From positions 1 to 48,850 of the forward strand of contig KB911972.1 in assembly GCA_000383715.1 (NCBI GenBank): a stretch of 48,850 nucleotides of DNA, in the 5' to 3' direction. This document shows positions 17,067-26,346 of this stretch, one piece after another. The notes beneath the pieces are model-generated. The model was not told the origin of the DNA, searched no databases, and was given only the letters and a program-made list of their open reading frames with translations. How positions within the stretch are numbered: position 1 is the first letter of the stretch; each line of letters opens with the position of its first letter. The position numbers and the translations under genes are program-made. The stretch is from Verrucomicrobia bacterium SCGC AAA164-E04 (GTDB taxonomy: Bacteria > Verrucomicrobiota > Verrucomicrobiia > Limisphaerales > AAA164-E04).

Positions 17067-17498
17067 TTATGGAGCAAGGAAATCGGAAGTATCCGAAAAC
17101 CCATCGATATAACTTTGAAGAAGAATCGCTGCTGACATGGAATCCACTTTTTGTTTCCTTTTATCTCTACGAACGTCTGCCTCGATCATAACCCTATTTG
17201 CCTGCGCGCTAGTAAGGCGTTCATCCCAGGTTTTGATGGGTATTGAAATCTGCTGTTTTAGTTTTCCGATAAATACTTTTACTTTTTCAGCGGCAGGACC
17301 ATAACTACCATCCATGTTTCTGGGCATTCCCACCAGGATCAATTCCAGTTTGCCTTCCCATTCATTTTGGAGGTAGCTTACGATTTTTTCCGGAGGTTCG
17401 GCAGCAACGTAATCGACCGGCTGTGCGATCATTTTCATCTCGTCACTAACCGCAACACCAATCCTCACTGTTCCATGGTCCAAAGCAAGTATGCGCAT
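17067..17498 (-). CDS. ruvX: Putative pre-16S rRNA nuclease / Holliday junction resolvase-like RuvX (YqgF)
   Basis: A 143-aa protein of the usual YqgF length with an RNase H-like fold: ILALDHGTVRIGVAVSD gives the first catalytic Asp, LILVGMPRNMDGSYG the central strand-turn, TWDERLTSAQANR the Glu region, and DSMSAAILLQSYID the C-terminal Asp. Members process the 5' end of 16S rRNA in E. coli; a resolvase role has also been proposed. An AGGA about 9 nt upstream of the ATG (17508-17511) is one of the few plausible ribosome sites in this run. It lies between hemL (32 bp upstream) and the deacetylase. Confidence 0.94.
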   Translation of the reverse strand: MRILALDHGTVRIGVAVSDEMKMIAQPVDYVAAEPPEKIVSYLQNEWEGKLELILVGMPRNMDGSYGPAAEKVKVFIGKLKQQISIPIKTWDERLTSAQANRVMIEADVRRDKRKQKVDSMSAAILLQSYIDGFSDTSDFLAP

Positions 17499-17530
17499 AA
17501 TGTTAAATCCTAGAGGGGTACGTTATGTTG

Positions 17531-18823
17531 TTAATTCTTAATGCATTTCATGGACTGCTCAGCCGCTTCGATTGTGCGGTCAATGTCCTCTTCAGAATGC
17601 GCCACCGAAAGAAACCCTGTTTCAAATTGAGAAGGCGCCACATAAACAAATCTTTCCAGCATGCCATGGAAATAACGCGTGAATAAATCGCGATTACATT
17701 TCATGGCATCTGAGAGATTGATGACCGGGTGGTCTCCAAAATAACCGCAAAACATGGAACCACATCTTTGTAATGTCACATCCAGGTTGGCTCTTTCAGC
17801 GGCTTTTTTCATGCCATTCTCCAATCGATTCCCCAATTGATCCAATCTTTGATGAACTTCACCCGATTTCAAAGCCTCAAGAGCAACGATTCCAGCCGCC
17901 ATGGCTAACGGGTTCCCGCTCAAGGTCCCGGCCTGATACACGGGCCCGAGAGGTGCCAGGCAGTCCATGACATCTGCTCGCCCACCAAAGGCGCCTACCG
18001 GCAAGCCTCCACCGATGATTTTCCCCAAACAAGTCAGGTCAGGCACGATATTGAAAAGCTGCTGAGCCCCACCTGGGGCAACCCTAAACCCAGTCATGAC
18101 TTCATCAAAGATCAGCAATGAGTCATGCTGTTTCGTCACCTCACGAAGGCCCTCTAGAAACCCATCCTTCGGCAAAATCAATCCGGCATTCCCAACAAGG
18201 GGCTCAAGGATGATACCGGCAATTTGCCCTGGATTTGCCTCCATGGCTTGGCATACGGCATCGAGGTCATTGTAAGGGAGCACGATCGTGTGTTGCGTAA
18301 ATTCTTTGGGAACACCGGCACTGTCAGGATTACCGAAAGTGAGAGCCCCTGAGCCAGCTTTGACCAGCAGGGAGTCTGAATGACCATGGTAGCAACCGTC
18401 AAACTTGATGATTTTGTCTCTGCCAGTAAAGCCTCGAGCCACTCGTATGGCACTCATACATGCCTCTGTTCCAGAGTTGCACATACGCACTTTGTCCACA
18501 CTGGGAAACAATTCCTTGATCAACTCCGCCATTCGCGGTTCATAAGGATTTGGAATCCCAAAACTGGTTCCCCTTTCCGCAGCAGACTGGACCGCTTGAA
18601 TAATTCCCGGATGGGCATGCCCAAGGATGGCTGGCCCCCAGGTACCGACGTAATCAATGTAATCGTTGCCATCCACATCCCAAATGTGGGCGCCTTTTGC
18701 ACGATCCACAAAGAATGGTTCCCCCCCAACGGCTCGGAAAGCCCTGACGGGAGAATTGACTCCTCCCGGAATATGTTTCAGAGAAGCTGCAAAAAGTTCC
18801 TTAGACCGATCTGTCAATCGCAT
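17531..18823 (-). CDS. hemL: Glutamate-1-semialdehyde 2,1-aminomutase
   Basis: A 430-aa class III aminotransferase, the usual length for GSA aminomutase. It starts with [23 protein letters not shown], characteristic of HemL, and holds the PLP site Lys in [17 protein letters not shown] (about residue 265) with the upstream [12 protein letters not shown]sp pair. PLP-phosphate contact residues are visible in [15 protein letters not shown] and the sequence [10 protein letters not shown] matches HemL. The enzyme converts glutamate-1-semialdehyde to 5-aminolevulinate, the C5 route into heme. No hemA or gtrA gene is in the window. It belongs to a - strand run with the M24 peptidase upstream (23 bp) and ruvX downstream. 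Confidence 0.97.
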   Translation of the reverse strand: MRLTDRSKELFAASLKHIPGGVNSPVRAFRAVGGEPFFVDRAKGAHIWDVDGNDYIDYVGTWGPAILGHAHPGIIQAVQSAAERGTSFGIPNPYEPRMAELIKELFPSVDKVRMCNSGTEACMSAIRVARGFTGRDKIIKFDGCYHGHSDSLLVKAGSGALTFGNPDSAGVPKEFTQHTIVLPYNDLDAVCQAMEANPGQIAGIILEPLVGNAGLILPKDGFLEGLREVTKQHDSLLIFDEVMTGFRVAPGGAQQLFNIVPDLTCLGKIIGGGLPVGAFGGRADVMDCLAPLGPVYQAGTLSGNPLAMAAGIVALEALKSGEVHQRLDQLGNRLENGMKKAAERANLDVTLQRCGSMFCGYFGDHPVINLSDAMKCNRDLFTRYFHGMLERFVYVAPSQFETGFLSVAHSEEDIDRTIEAAEQSMKCIKN

Positions 18824-18846
18824 AAATTCTTTAGGATTGGATTGAG

Positions 18847-20007
18847 TTAAATTTCCAACACTTTTTCGAAAGAGGTCAGGACTCGAGCTTTACCTGATCG
18901 CACCACGATCACATCTTCCAGCCTGACTCCTCCCACATCATAATAATACAAACCGGGTTCCACCGTCATGACATTTCCTGATTTGAGAGTGTCCTTTGAA
19001 GTCTTACCCATTCTTGGCCATTCATGAATCTCCAGCCCAAGACCATGTCCGGTACCATGATAAAAACCGGACATTTGCCCATTGATTCGTTTGGTTGGGA
19101 AATCATGTTTTCTGAACACACCTTCAACTGCCTCGTGAACACCTAAGCCCGAAACGCCGTCTTTGGTGATATTGATGGCATGCTGCTGAGCTTCCTGAAC
19201 GGCTGCATATTGCTTTTTCACACCATCACTCGCCTTACCTCTGACAACGGTTCGGGTCATGTCACCGAAAAACCCAGTACTCTCACTTCGGGGAAAAATA
19301 TCCAGTATGATGGCTTGGTGCGCCATGAGAATACCTGATCCTCTGTTGTGTGGGTCGCAAGCCTGATTGCCACCCGCAACAATTGTATTGCTGGCGAGAC
19401 CTCCTTCCTGACAAATCGCCGTATGAATGACTGCGCGCAATTTTTCTGAACTAAGAGGCTTGCCTTGGAAAGTAAGGATTTTCTTCTGATTGATTTTGGA
19501 TTGCTTGAGTGTGCGGATTGCAACTTGCAATCCAATCTCAGTCATACGGAGTGCTTCTTGGAGGTATCGGATTTCCCTGGGAGTTTTGATCAATCGTTCA
19601 GGAAAAACTTCGCATGGATTTAATACCGTTTCAGGAGAATGTTCCCCTATTAGACGCGCCATTTGCAGAGGAAAGGCTTCAGGCACCTGTATGGATTTAA
19701 TGCGATACTTCTTGAGCATCCAGGCGGCAACCTCACCCCAGCCCGGGTGTTTCACTCCCTGCCGTTGAAGGACTGATTGAATCTTTGAAAGTGACAAGAT
19801 TTCGCAATGCGGTGCTTCCTTTTTCGCTCGATCGAATTCAAGGTCGCTCATGCACAAATACTCCCTGCCCTTTCGGCGCAGGTAAATGAATGGGTCCGGG
19901 GCAAACATGCCAGTCGCATAAAGCATGTCTGCATTGTGATCACTGTCCGCAATGATCAATACATCCGGGGAAACGTTTTTTTTGGGTTTGGATTTTTTGG
20001 CTGCCAT
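18847..20007 (-). CDS. M24-family metallopeptidase (Xaa-Pro aminopeptidase-like)
   Basis: A creatinase/methionine-aminopeptidase fold (pita-bread) peptidase. The five metal ligands are visible as ILDIFPR (Asp), [13 protein letters not shown] (Asp), [12 protein letters not shown] (His), TVEPGLYY (Glu) and VRLEDVIVV (Glu). An N-terminal creatinase-N-like domain precedes them. The frame is open to 20085, but the ATG at 20007 is preferred (386 aa): it avoids overlap with sppA and starts a clean cytoplasmic N-terminus, [10 protein letters not shown]. There is no signal peptide. Aminopeptidase P removes residues N-terminal to proline, but related M24 enzymes cleave other substrates, so the exact specificity is not certain. 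Confidence 0.9.
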   Translation of the reverse strand: MAAKKSKPKKNVSPDVLIIADSDHNADMLYATGMFAPDPFIYLRRKGREYLCMSDLEFDRAKKEAPHCEILSLSKIQSVLQRQGVKHPGWGEVAAWMLKKYRIKSIQVPEAFPLQMARLIGEHSPETVLNPCEVFPERLIKTPREIRYLQEALRMTEIGLQVAIRTLKQSKINQKKILTFQGKPLSSEKLRAVIHTAICQEGGLASNTIVAGGNQACDPHNRGSGILMAHQAIILDIFPRSESTGFFGDMTRTVVRGKASDGVKKQYAAVQEAQQHAINITKDGVSGLGVHEAVEGVFRKHDFPTKRINGQMSGFYHGTGHGLGLEIHEWPRMGKTSKDTLKSGNVMTVEPGLYYYDVGGVRLEDVIVVRSGKARVLTSFEKVLEI

Positions 20008-20023
20008 GGAAGTCTGTTCTGAG

Positions 20024-21136
20024 TTATTGGATAAAGGTTGGAGAAAGTAAATACAAGCGCCCGGCCTCCAACCGGGGGATATCAAGACCTATGTCGACTT
20101 TCACCTTATTTTCTGCACTTGTTTTGCCCATAAACCGAAAGAATGAGGACAAAGAAAACGGTTTTTCATAGGTAATCAAATTTGCAGTTTCGATACCAGC
20201 AAGGGATTTGGCCCGATCAACAGCTACTTCAAAACTGCCTAGTTCATCCACAAACCCAAGCTCATAAGCTTGGGTTCCCGACAGTATACGACCGTCAGCA
20301 AAATCCTGCCAAGCTGGAGAAAGGGCGCGACCTTCATCCCCGTCTTGATCTTGAGACCAGTTTCTTCCCTTGAGGATAACTTCCTTGAACCGCTGAAAAG
20401 TTGAATCAACCATACCCTGCACCATCGCTTTTTCTTCATCGGAAACTTCTTGAGGCCGCTTTTCACCACTCAGCATATCCTTGAATCTCCCACTTTTGAA
20501 AACGTTGGGTTGAACCCCGACCTTGTCCATCAATGTGCGGTAGTTGTAACCGTGCATGATCACGCCGATACTTCCCGTAATGGTCAAAGGATGCGCCACA
20601 ATCCAACGACATGGGGCCGAAATATAGTAACCACCTGAAGCAGCCAAACCTGCCATGGAGGCGATCACGGGTTTTCCGGTAGATTCCTGAAAGGATTGTA
20701 TTCTCTCGTAAATTTGGTCAGACGCCAACACTTCGCCTCCAGGGGAATCTACTTTCAGGATGACCGCCTTGATCGCATAATCATCACGCGCCTGCTTGAG
20801 CTGTTCCTCGATCCATCTGACCATGCTCATACCACTGCGGTCCAGAGTCAGGTTGGATATAATTCCTGATACGTCAGCGATCAGGATTTTGTTTTCAGAA
20901 TCGTTATTTTCAGTTACGGCTTCGTCCATTGCCCGCCGCACCCCAGAGCCCACTCCAGCTCCAGAGGATGATTCCAGATAGTAACCTAAATTGCTCAACA
21001 TGCTGAGGAAGAGCAAACCAAACAAGAACAATACAACCAACCACAGGCCAAACCTGCGACGCGGCGGATAATATCCACTCGGAGGAATAGGGCCGCCCGG
21101 TGGTTTCCCCCCAATTGGAGAAGTATAAGAATTCAT
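20024..21136 (-). CDS. sppA: Signal peptide peptidase SppA (S49 family, short form)
   Basis: A 370-aa membrane-anchored serine protease with one helix (about 31-50, LWLVVLFLFGLLFLSMLSNL) after a Pro/Gly-rich N-terminus. The Ser-Lys catalytic dyad is visible: Ser167 in GLAASGGYY and Lys219 in KSGRFKDM, the same 52-residue spacing as Ser147/Lys199 of B. subtilis SppA. VDSPGGEVLASD forms the oxyanion/substrate-binding glycine region, and ITGSIGVIM is conserved. It degrades released signal peptides in the inner membrane. Its size matches the single-domain 36K type, not the 67K E. coli form. The M24 peptidase gene follows after 16 bp, suggesting co-transcription. Confidence 0.94.
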   Translation of the reverse strand: MNSYTSPIGGKPPGGPIPPSGYYPPRRRFGLWLVVLFLFGLLFLSMLSNLGYYLESSSGAGVGSGVRRAMDEAVTENNDSENKILIADVSGIISNLTLDRSGMSMVRWIEEQLKQARDDYAIKAVILKVDSPGGEVLASDQIYERIQSFQESTGKPVIASMAGLAASGGYYISAPCRWIVAHPLTITGSIGVIMHGYNYRTLMDKVGVQPNVFKSGRFKDMLSGEKRPQEVSDEEKAMVQGMVDSTFQRFKEVILKGRNWSQDQDGDEGRALSPAWQDFADGRILSGTQAYELGFVDELGSFEVAVDRAKSLAGIETANLITYEKPFSLSSFFRFMGKTSAENKVKVDIGLDIPRLEAGRLYLLSPTFIQ

Positions 21137-21216
21137 AAAGGAAAGCTAGACACGATTATCAATGGGAGCAAGCGGTATCGAGCGATGACCACGATCTGCA
21201 ACAAGGTCAAAGAATA

Positions 21217-21234
21217 CTATCAGATTGCTGATAG
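21217..21234 (-). terminator. Possible weak terminator or operator hairpin
   Basis: A perfect 7-bp inverted repeat CTATCAG-ATTG-CTGATAG lies between the dehydrogenase stop (21405) and the sppA start. Read on the - strand it is followed by TATTCTTTG, only loosely T-rich, so termination of the dehydrogenase transcript is possible but an operator for sppA is as plausible. Confidence 0.35.
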
Positions 21235-21404
21235 ATATTTCTATTGAAGGGAAACGAACAGACCTTTCGATTGGACCATAAAACCCTGAAAAGAAATTGC
21301 TAGCCAATCAAGAGATTCAATCACCACTCCAAATTATTCTCATGGGGCCAAAACATTTGTTACTTTGCAGTGTCGTCGACGTTTGTGCCGAAGCTTGGGT
21401 CTTT

Positions 21405-22355
21405 TTATGTTTTGCGCCTGGCCTTGGAAGCCTTCTTGATGGATTTTTTCCGGGAAGTTTTTTTTGCTTTGGCAGGGCCACGGCCTTGAAATGTCAACTC
21501 GGCTACACCCGATTTATCCAGGTGCCCTAGACCAATGGATTCCAATTTCGAATATTGCCCCATGGTAGCCTCAGCAAGAGGAAGCTTTAATTTGGCTGAT
21601 CTCCCAAGTTTCAAGGCAATCCCTGAATCCTTGGCTGCATGTGATGCCGAAAAATAGCAATCGTGATCACGCTTTTGCATGTCTTCACCATCCGTCTCAA
21701 GCACGCGGGAATTGGCTCCCGTTTGCGAGAAGATCTCGCGAAGCATATCCAAATCGTGCCCCAATGCTTCCCCAAGCCCTAATCCTTCAGCCAATCCAGC
21801 GGTGTTAATATTCATCACCATGTTGACCAGAGCTTTGACCTCTGCTGCTTTTCCAGCGGAGCCAACATAGCGCATGCTTGCGCTCAGTTTTTCCAGCAGA
21901 GGCTTAACGCGCTGATAGGTTCGCTTCTCGCCACCGCACATGAGGTAAAGTGTTCCCTCTCGTGCTTGCGTGATACTGGAGGCCATGCATGCTTCCAATG
22001 ATTTGGCACCAGCTTTTTTCGCTCGCTCTTCCACCTTGATGTGCGTGGAGGGACTGACGGTTGCACAGTTGATGAATATTCGCCCTTTAGCATTTTTGAG
22101 CAAACTATTACCCGTCGCTTTAAATAACTGATTCATGGATGCATCATCAGAAACAACAGTAATGATGACATCGGAATTAGCAGTGACTTCATCAAGTCTT
22201 TTACAATGCAAAACATTAAGTGAACCAGCAGCAGCTGCTGCTACTTCCTCGTTGACATCAAAAACAGCTGATAAATTATAGCCACAATCTTTGAGTCGCA
22301 GGGCCATGTTTGCTCCCATGCGACCCACTCCGACAAATCCAATTCTCTTTGACAT
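21405..22355 (-). CDS. NAD(P)-dependent beta-hydroxyacid dehydrogenase with basic C-terminal tail
   Basis: A 3-hydroxyisobutyrate dehydrogenase-family enzyme. The Rossmann motif is at the N-terminus (RIGFVGVGRMGANMA), the substrate motif FINCATVSPSTH follows, and the catalytic Lys is in GSAGKAAEVKALVNMVMN, followed by the helical second domain (AAKDSGIALKLG). The reading frame runs to 22433; the ATG at 22355 is chosen because the preceding 26 residues are not typical and the Rossmann strand should start near the N-terminus, giving 316 aa. The last ~25 residues are extremely Lys/Arg-rich (AKAKKTSRKKSIKKASKARR), resembling a histone-H1-like tail, unusual for the family. The natural substrate (hydroxyisobutyrate, tartronate semialdehyde, succinic semialdehyde) cannot be fixed. 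Confidence 0.9.
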   Translation of the reverse strand: MSKRIGFVGVGRMGANMALRLKDCGYNLSAVFDVNEEVAAAAAGSLNVLHCKRLDEVTANSDVIITVVSDDASMNQLFKATGNSLLKNAKGRIFINCATVSPSTHIKVEERAKKAGAKSLEACMASSITQAREGTLYLMCGGEKRTYQRVKPLLEKLSASMRYVGSAGKAAEVKALVNMVMNINTAGLAEGLGLGEALGHDLDMLREIFSQTGANSRVLETDGEDMQKRDHDCYFSASHAAKDSGIALKLGRSAKLKLPLAEATMGQYSKLESIGLGHLDKSGVAELTFQGRGPAKAKKTSRKKSIKKASKARRKT

Positions 22356-22930
22356 ATTTTTCTGAGATACGTTGTTTGAACCGTTCTGCAAACTCCGAAA
22401 GCATAAGAGGGAGAAAGTTTGAAAATTAAACAATCAACCCTGTCTCCTCTTTATGATTTATGGAGGAAAGAACGTAGCAAGATAGTAAGGCCATGTTATC
22501 TCTAATGCCAAGAACGGAAATATGTGGTAACGACGCAAGTCGACCTTGTTACGATGGAGCGATCATCCAAGGTTCTTACGGTAAACTGGTCATGGCAATA
22601 CAAGGCAACGGAAACTTTTTTACAGATATACAGATACAGTCCGGTGCCGAAAACAGTTCCATCAAGCCGTTGAAAACGACACATGGGGTATAAAATGATT
22701 GACAATCAAGGAACTGTAGTTATCAATGATTAATCCTCGGCTCAAGCAGGACACTTCCCCATGTACGTATCCAGCTTCAAAGGACCCTGAATTTTCATGT
22801 CACTTTTCAAATCAAGACGTTGAAATTAAAATAGAGTGAGCAGATGGTTTCTAACTTATTTAAACTCCTTTGCTGCTCCTGACGCTGCGGGCGGGTAAAG
22901 AACGGAGGGGTAGAAACAATCCAAAATGTC
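22356..22930. other. Intergenic region between divergent genes, no gene recognised
   Basis: About 575 bp between the dehydrogenase (- strand) and the aldose epimerase (+ strand). Two overlapping small frames (22493-22693 + and 22502-22705 -) have no recognisable motif and are treated as chance. It should hold divergent promoters, but no strong -35/-10 pair was found. GGAGGGG near 22903 is about 22 nt upstream of the epimerase ATG, too far for a normal ribosome site. Confidence 0.5.
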
Positions 22931-24094
22931 ATGAATATGAGTAAACTAAACCTGATATGGACGGGACTGTCGGCACTGGTGGCTGCTTGCGCTGTTTCCT
23001 GCGCCACATGTCCATTTCAACCATCAACATCAAATCATCATCCAAACGTGGAAAAATCACAATTCGGAACCACCCCTGAAGGGGAACAGGTAGAACTCTA
23101 CACCCTGCGCAACAAGAATGGCCTTGTTGCAAAAATATCAACTTTTGGTGCCTTGCTCACTGAAATGCACGTCCCAGACAAAAATGGAAAGCTGGGAAAT
23201 ATCACTCTGGGATTCGATAATCTGGAAGGTTACATCAAAGGTCACCCTTATTTTGGCTCCACCGCAGGTCGTTATGCAAACCGGATTGCCAAGGGCAAGT
23301 TCACTTTGGATGGGGCAGATTATCAATTGGCAACAAACAATGATCCGAATCATCTTCATGGAGGCGATAAAGGTTTTGATAAGCGTGTATGGGATGCTCG
23401 CCCCCTTGATACCGCAAATGGCGCGTCCGTCGAGTTCAGCTACATGAGCAAGGACGGTGAAGAGGGTTATCCGGGCAACCTCAAAAGCGTGGTAGTTTAC
23501 ACCTTGACCGACGGAAATGAGCTGATTGTTGACTACAAAGCCACCACAGACAAAGCCACTCCGATCAATTTAACCAACCATGCCTACTGGAATTTGGCAG
23601 GCGAAGGCCAGGGAGACATCCTTGGACATGAACTGGAAATCGTTGCTGATTTTTTTACTCCTGTGGACGAGACCATGATTACCACTGGCGAAATCGCAAC
23701 CCTCAATGGTTCACCTTTGGATTTCAGGACATCAACCGCCATAGGCGCCCGAATCGCACAAATGACTGGGGATCCGGGTGGTTACGATCATAACTTCGTG
23801 TTGCGTAAATCCGCAGCTGGAAAATTGGAAACAGCAGCAAAAGTATATGAGCCCACAAGTGGGCGTGTTTTGGAAATATTAACCACAGAGCCTGGCATCC
23901 AATTCTATTCGGGAAATTTTCTGGACAGCACACTCACGGGTAAATCGGGAGGTGTTTACCACAAGCAAAACGGCTTTTGCCTGGAAACCCAGCACTTTCC
24001 AGATTCCCCTAACAAGCCACATTTCCCAAGTGCCATTTTAAGACCGGGAAATACCTACACACACCAGACCGTTCATCGATTTTCGGTCAGATAA
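22931..24094 (+). CDS. galM: Aldose 1-epimerase (galactose mutarotase), probable lipoprotein
   Basis: A 387-aa mutarotase-fold protein. Family motifs are present: STAGRYANRIAKGKF (Arg), NNDPNHLHGGDKGFDKRVWD (His), PINLTNHAYWNLAG (His/Asn catalytic region), LDFRTSTAIG, GGYDHNFVL and a C-terminal FCLETQHFPDSPN with the catalytic Glu. The enzyme interconverts alpha and beta anomers of galactose and other aldoses. The N-terminus (LNLIWTGLSALVAACAVSCATC) has a lipobox-like VAAC, so it is probably exported to the periplasm or outer membrane, unlike the cytoplasmic E. coli enzyme. ATG codons at 22931 and 22937 are both possible. It is monocistronic, ending at a strong terminator. Confidence 0.93.
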   Translation: MNMSKLNLIWTGLSALVAACAVSCATCPFQPSTSNHHPNVEKSQFGTTPEGEQVELYTLRNKNGLVAKISTFGALLTEMHVPDKNGKLGNITLGFDNLEGYIKGHPYFGSTAGRYANRIAKGKFTLDGADYQLATNNDPNHLHGGDKGFDKRVWDARPLDTANGASVEFSYMSKDGEEGYPGNLKSVVVYTLTDGNELIVDYKATTDKATPINLTNHAYWNLAGEGQGDILGHELEIVADFFTPVDETMITTGEIATLNGSPLDFRTSTAIGARIAQMTGDPGGYDHNFVLRKSAAGKLETAAKVYEPTSGRVLEILTTEPGIQFYSGNFLDSTLTGKSGGVYHKQNGFCLETQHFPDSPNKPHFPSAILRPGNTYTHQTVHRFSVR

Positions 24095-24112
24095 CTTAGC
24101 ATCCTTTTTCTC

Positions 24113-24150
24113 AAACGCCGGGAGCCAATGGATGGGTCCCGGCGTTTTTT
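24113..24150 (+). terminator. Rho-independent terminator after the aldose epimerase
   Basis: An 11-bp perfect stem AAACGCCGGGA/TCCCGGCGTTT (24113-24123 with 24137-24147) with a 13-nt loop ends in a T run to 24150. It lies 19 bp past the stop of the aldose epimerase and is well placed to end that transcript. The opposite strand lacks a T-tract after the stem, so it is unlikely to serve the convergent glycosyltransferase. Confidence 0.92.
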
Positions 24151-24210
24151 GACAGCAATCAGGCTGAACATAAATTGACTCGAGAAACAGATGCCTCCTT
24201 TCGGGTTGCT

Positions 24211-25356
24211 TCAAGAAATCTCTCGAGTGGAAACCCATTGCTCATAACAATCCAGTTCTTGATTTAAAGCTGTCTCTAATGGATAGGTGTTGGGTAAGGG
24301 AATGGGCGATTGAGGGTCTAAAAGCACTTGAATCGATTCCGCCCAAGACCGTGCATTCCCGTTCATGGAAAGACGCCCTTGCGGATATATTTCTCCCAGG
24401 ATTTCTCCTACTCCACCATGATCCAAACCGGCACACCGCACTCCCATACTGAGAGCCTCCAACATAGTACGACCGAAAGATTCCGGCTTGCGCGACAAGG
24501 ATAAAACAAGATCTGAGGCAGCATATACCTCCCTCATGTCGGATCGATGCCCGCCCCAAAGAATGGCATCCTTCAGCCCTTTACGATCTATTTTTGACTG
24601 AATCTCGTCAACATATGCATTTTGTTTAGTATCCCATCCACCAACAATTACCCCAACTACGTTTGGTATTTTCGATCGTAAACTTCCCATCAAATCAACA
24701 AATTCTAAATGCCCTTTTCGTCTGCTAATCCTACCTGGGAGCAATAGTGTTTTAGATTTTTTGAGCTCTGGAAAGTCTTTGTGCCATCGGGATGTCCATG
24801 CAAGATCTGGCTTGTAGTCACGTGGAAATGCCCCGTCATCGACGCCTCGATAGATAAGTTCCATTTGCTTTTTATCGACCCTTGGATAATTCTTCAACAC
24901 GTATGCTTGCGCGGTTTTTGAAACGACAATCACTCGCTCCCCCCGAGTCATGATACGGCTGTAAGCGTTGACAGAATTCAAACCGTGCACGGTAGTCACG
25001 AAAACAGGGCGTGAAGTCACTGGCATCATCCGCCAGGCTAGGTATGCAACCCAAGCGGGCATCCTCGAACGAGCGTGAAGAATATCGATTCGATGTGCAC
25101 GACAAAACTCCATGAGCCTTGGAAGCCACCGCAAGGTCCATGGATGTTTATCTCCTATACTCCAATCCAGATGCTGTCCCCCATCCTTTGTCAACTCATC
25201 GACCAATCTCCCCTTGCGAGAAATCACCCAGGAATTCCAGCCTCGCTCGACAGCTGATTTTGAAATTTCCAAGGTTCCCCGCTCAACGCCTCCAGAATTC
25301 AGCTCGGGAAGAATCTGAGCGATTGAAAGAGATCTATCTGACATCTTCTTTTGCAT
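24211..25356 (-). CDS. Family 4 glycosyltransferase
   Basis: A GT-B glycosyltransferase. The N-terminal domain has ELNSGGVERGTLEIS (GT4 acceptor-side glycine loop) and the C-terminal domain has LLPGRISRRKGHLEF and the E-x7-E nucleotide-sugar motif in KPESFGRTMLEALSMG. The frame is open to 25407, but the ATG at 25356 is chosen because a GAGGG (positions 25365-25369 on the + strand as CCCTC) lies 8 nt upstream, one of the clearest Shine-Dalgarno sites in the window. This gives 381 aa. It follows an ELM1-family gene by 14 bp and trpD beyond it, and resembles LPS-core-type transferases, but donor and acceptor are unknown. Confidence 0.9.
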   Translation of the reverse strand: MQKKMSDRSLSIAQILPELNSGGVERGTLEISKSAVERGWNSWVISRKGRLVDELTKDGGQHLDWSIGDKHPWTLRWLPRLMEFCRAHRIDILHARSRMPAWVAYLAWRMMPVTSRPVFVTTVHGLNSVNAYSRIMTRGERVIVVSKTAQAYVLKNYPRVDKKQMELIYRGVDDGAFPRDYKPDLAWTSRWHKDFPELKKSKTLLLPGRISRRKGHLEFVDLMGSLRSKIPNVVGVIVGGWDTKQNAYVDEIQSKIDRKGLKDAILWGGHRSDMREVYAASDLVLSLSRKPESFGRTMLEALSMGVRCAGLDHGGVGEILGEIYPQGRLSMNGNARSWAESIQVLLDPQSPIPLPNTYPLETALNQELDCYEQWVSTREIS

Positions 25357-25370
25357 GCTGATTTCCCTCG

Positions 25371-26315
25371 TTAAAGATGAGGTTGCACCTGAAGCTTCGC
25401 AAACCATTGAGCTGTGATCCAGTCGGCCACTCTTTCTGCTTCAGCTAAAGGTACGGAGGGAGGAGGCAACGGTTCTTTGGAATTCCAATCGGAAAATGTG
25501 GTGACCATTTTTGTTTGAATGAGCTCATCCAATCCATTGCGCAGTTTTCCACTGGTTGTCCATGGAACATTCAAAACGCCTGTCGAAGCACCTGATGTAA
25601 TCGATTCGTAGAGCATGGAGACACTGTCACTGGTTGCCCATACTTGTTTAGAGCAAGCCAACTTCTCAGCAACCCAGCCTGATTGAGTTTCTGTCACAGG
25701 TAGGACAGTCAGATTGGCAGCATGACATTTATCTGCGAGGTGCTTCAAGAATGAGGGTGGAGTACGCCTTGAAGTTGTTAGAATCCATTGCATCGAGGGG
25801 GATGATTTCAATATTCTGTCAATCTGCTCAACAACCAGCTCATCCGACCAATCCACATGTCGACATGGCCCTCCTATCAAAACCAAACCTTGACTAAGCT
25901 TCTGTTGTTCAGACGCCTTAATGGCATTGAGCACACCTCGAACCTGCATTACATTGGAGCGCAATTTCACTTGATCATGTTGTGGAACCACACACAGATC
26001 AAACCAGCTCAAGGGCAAGCTTGGCCTCATGAGTACGACGGACTTACCGCCGCACTGCCTTTGAGCCCTCAGAACCATGGGATGAGTGCGATGGCCTGCC
26101 CCAATGATCAAATGAGGCTGGGACAGTTTTTTCACCTCTGCCTTCCAGTCTTTTCGCCATTTCCATCGTTGAATCAAACTTGGGGGAATTTCCCATTCAT
26201 GAATGAGGCAACTCACTCGCTTTTTTATGGCTTCAACCAAACCGAGGGATTGGTTTTGATGTCCGGGCTTGCCATCGGTAAACCGCCAGATGTGAAGTGG
26301 TGTTTCCTGTTTCAT
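25371..26315 (-). CDS. ELM1/GtrOC1-family putative glycosyltransferase-like protein
   Basis: A 314-aa protein of the family named after mitochondrial fission protein ELM1. The conserved start is clear: IWRFTDGKPGHQNQSLGLVEA. Further conserved segments are LIIGAGHRTHPMVL, LIGGPCRHVDW and WATSDSVSMLYESITSG, which resembles the nucleotide-sugar end of a GT-B fold. Bacterial members often sit beside LPS-core glycosyltransferase genes, as here (a GT4 gene starts 14 bp downstream). Biochemical role is not established for this subgroup; a glycosyltransferase role in lipopolysaccharide assembly is an inference. Confidence 0.83.
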   Translation of the reverse strand: MKQETPLHIWRFTDGKPGHQNQSLGLVEAIKKRVSCLIHEWEIPPSLIQRWKWRKDWKAEVKKLSQPHLIIGAGHRTHPMVLRAQRQCGGKSVVLMRPSLPLSWFDLCVVPQHDQVKLRSNVMQVRGVLNAIKASEQQKLSQGLVLIGGPCRHVDWSDELVVEQIDRILKSSPSMQWILTTSRRTPPSFLKHLADKCHAANLTVLPVTETQSGWVAEKLACSKQVWATSDSVSMLYESITSGASTGVLNVPWTTSGKLRNGLDELIQTKMVTTFSDWNSKEPLPPPSVPLAEAERVADWITAQWFAKLQVQPHL

Positions 26316-26346
26316 CTATGACGGCAAGCCTTAGCTTGAATGGGCG

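Noticed and set aside
22493..22705. Two overlapping small frames in the intergenic region (+ and -)
   Set aside because: No family motif, no Shine-Dalgarno and nearly the same bases open on both strands, which is typical of chance.
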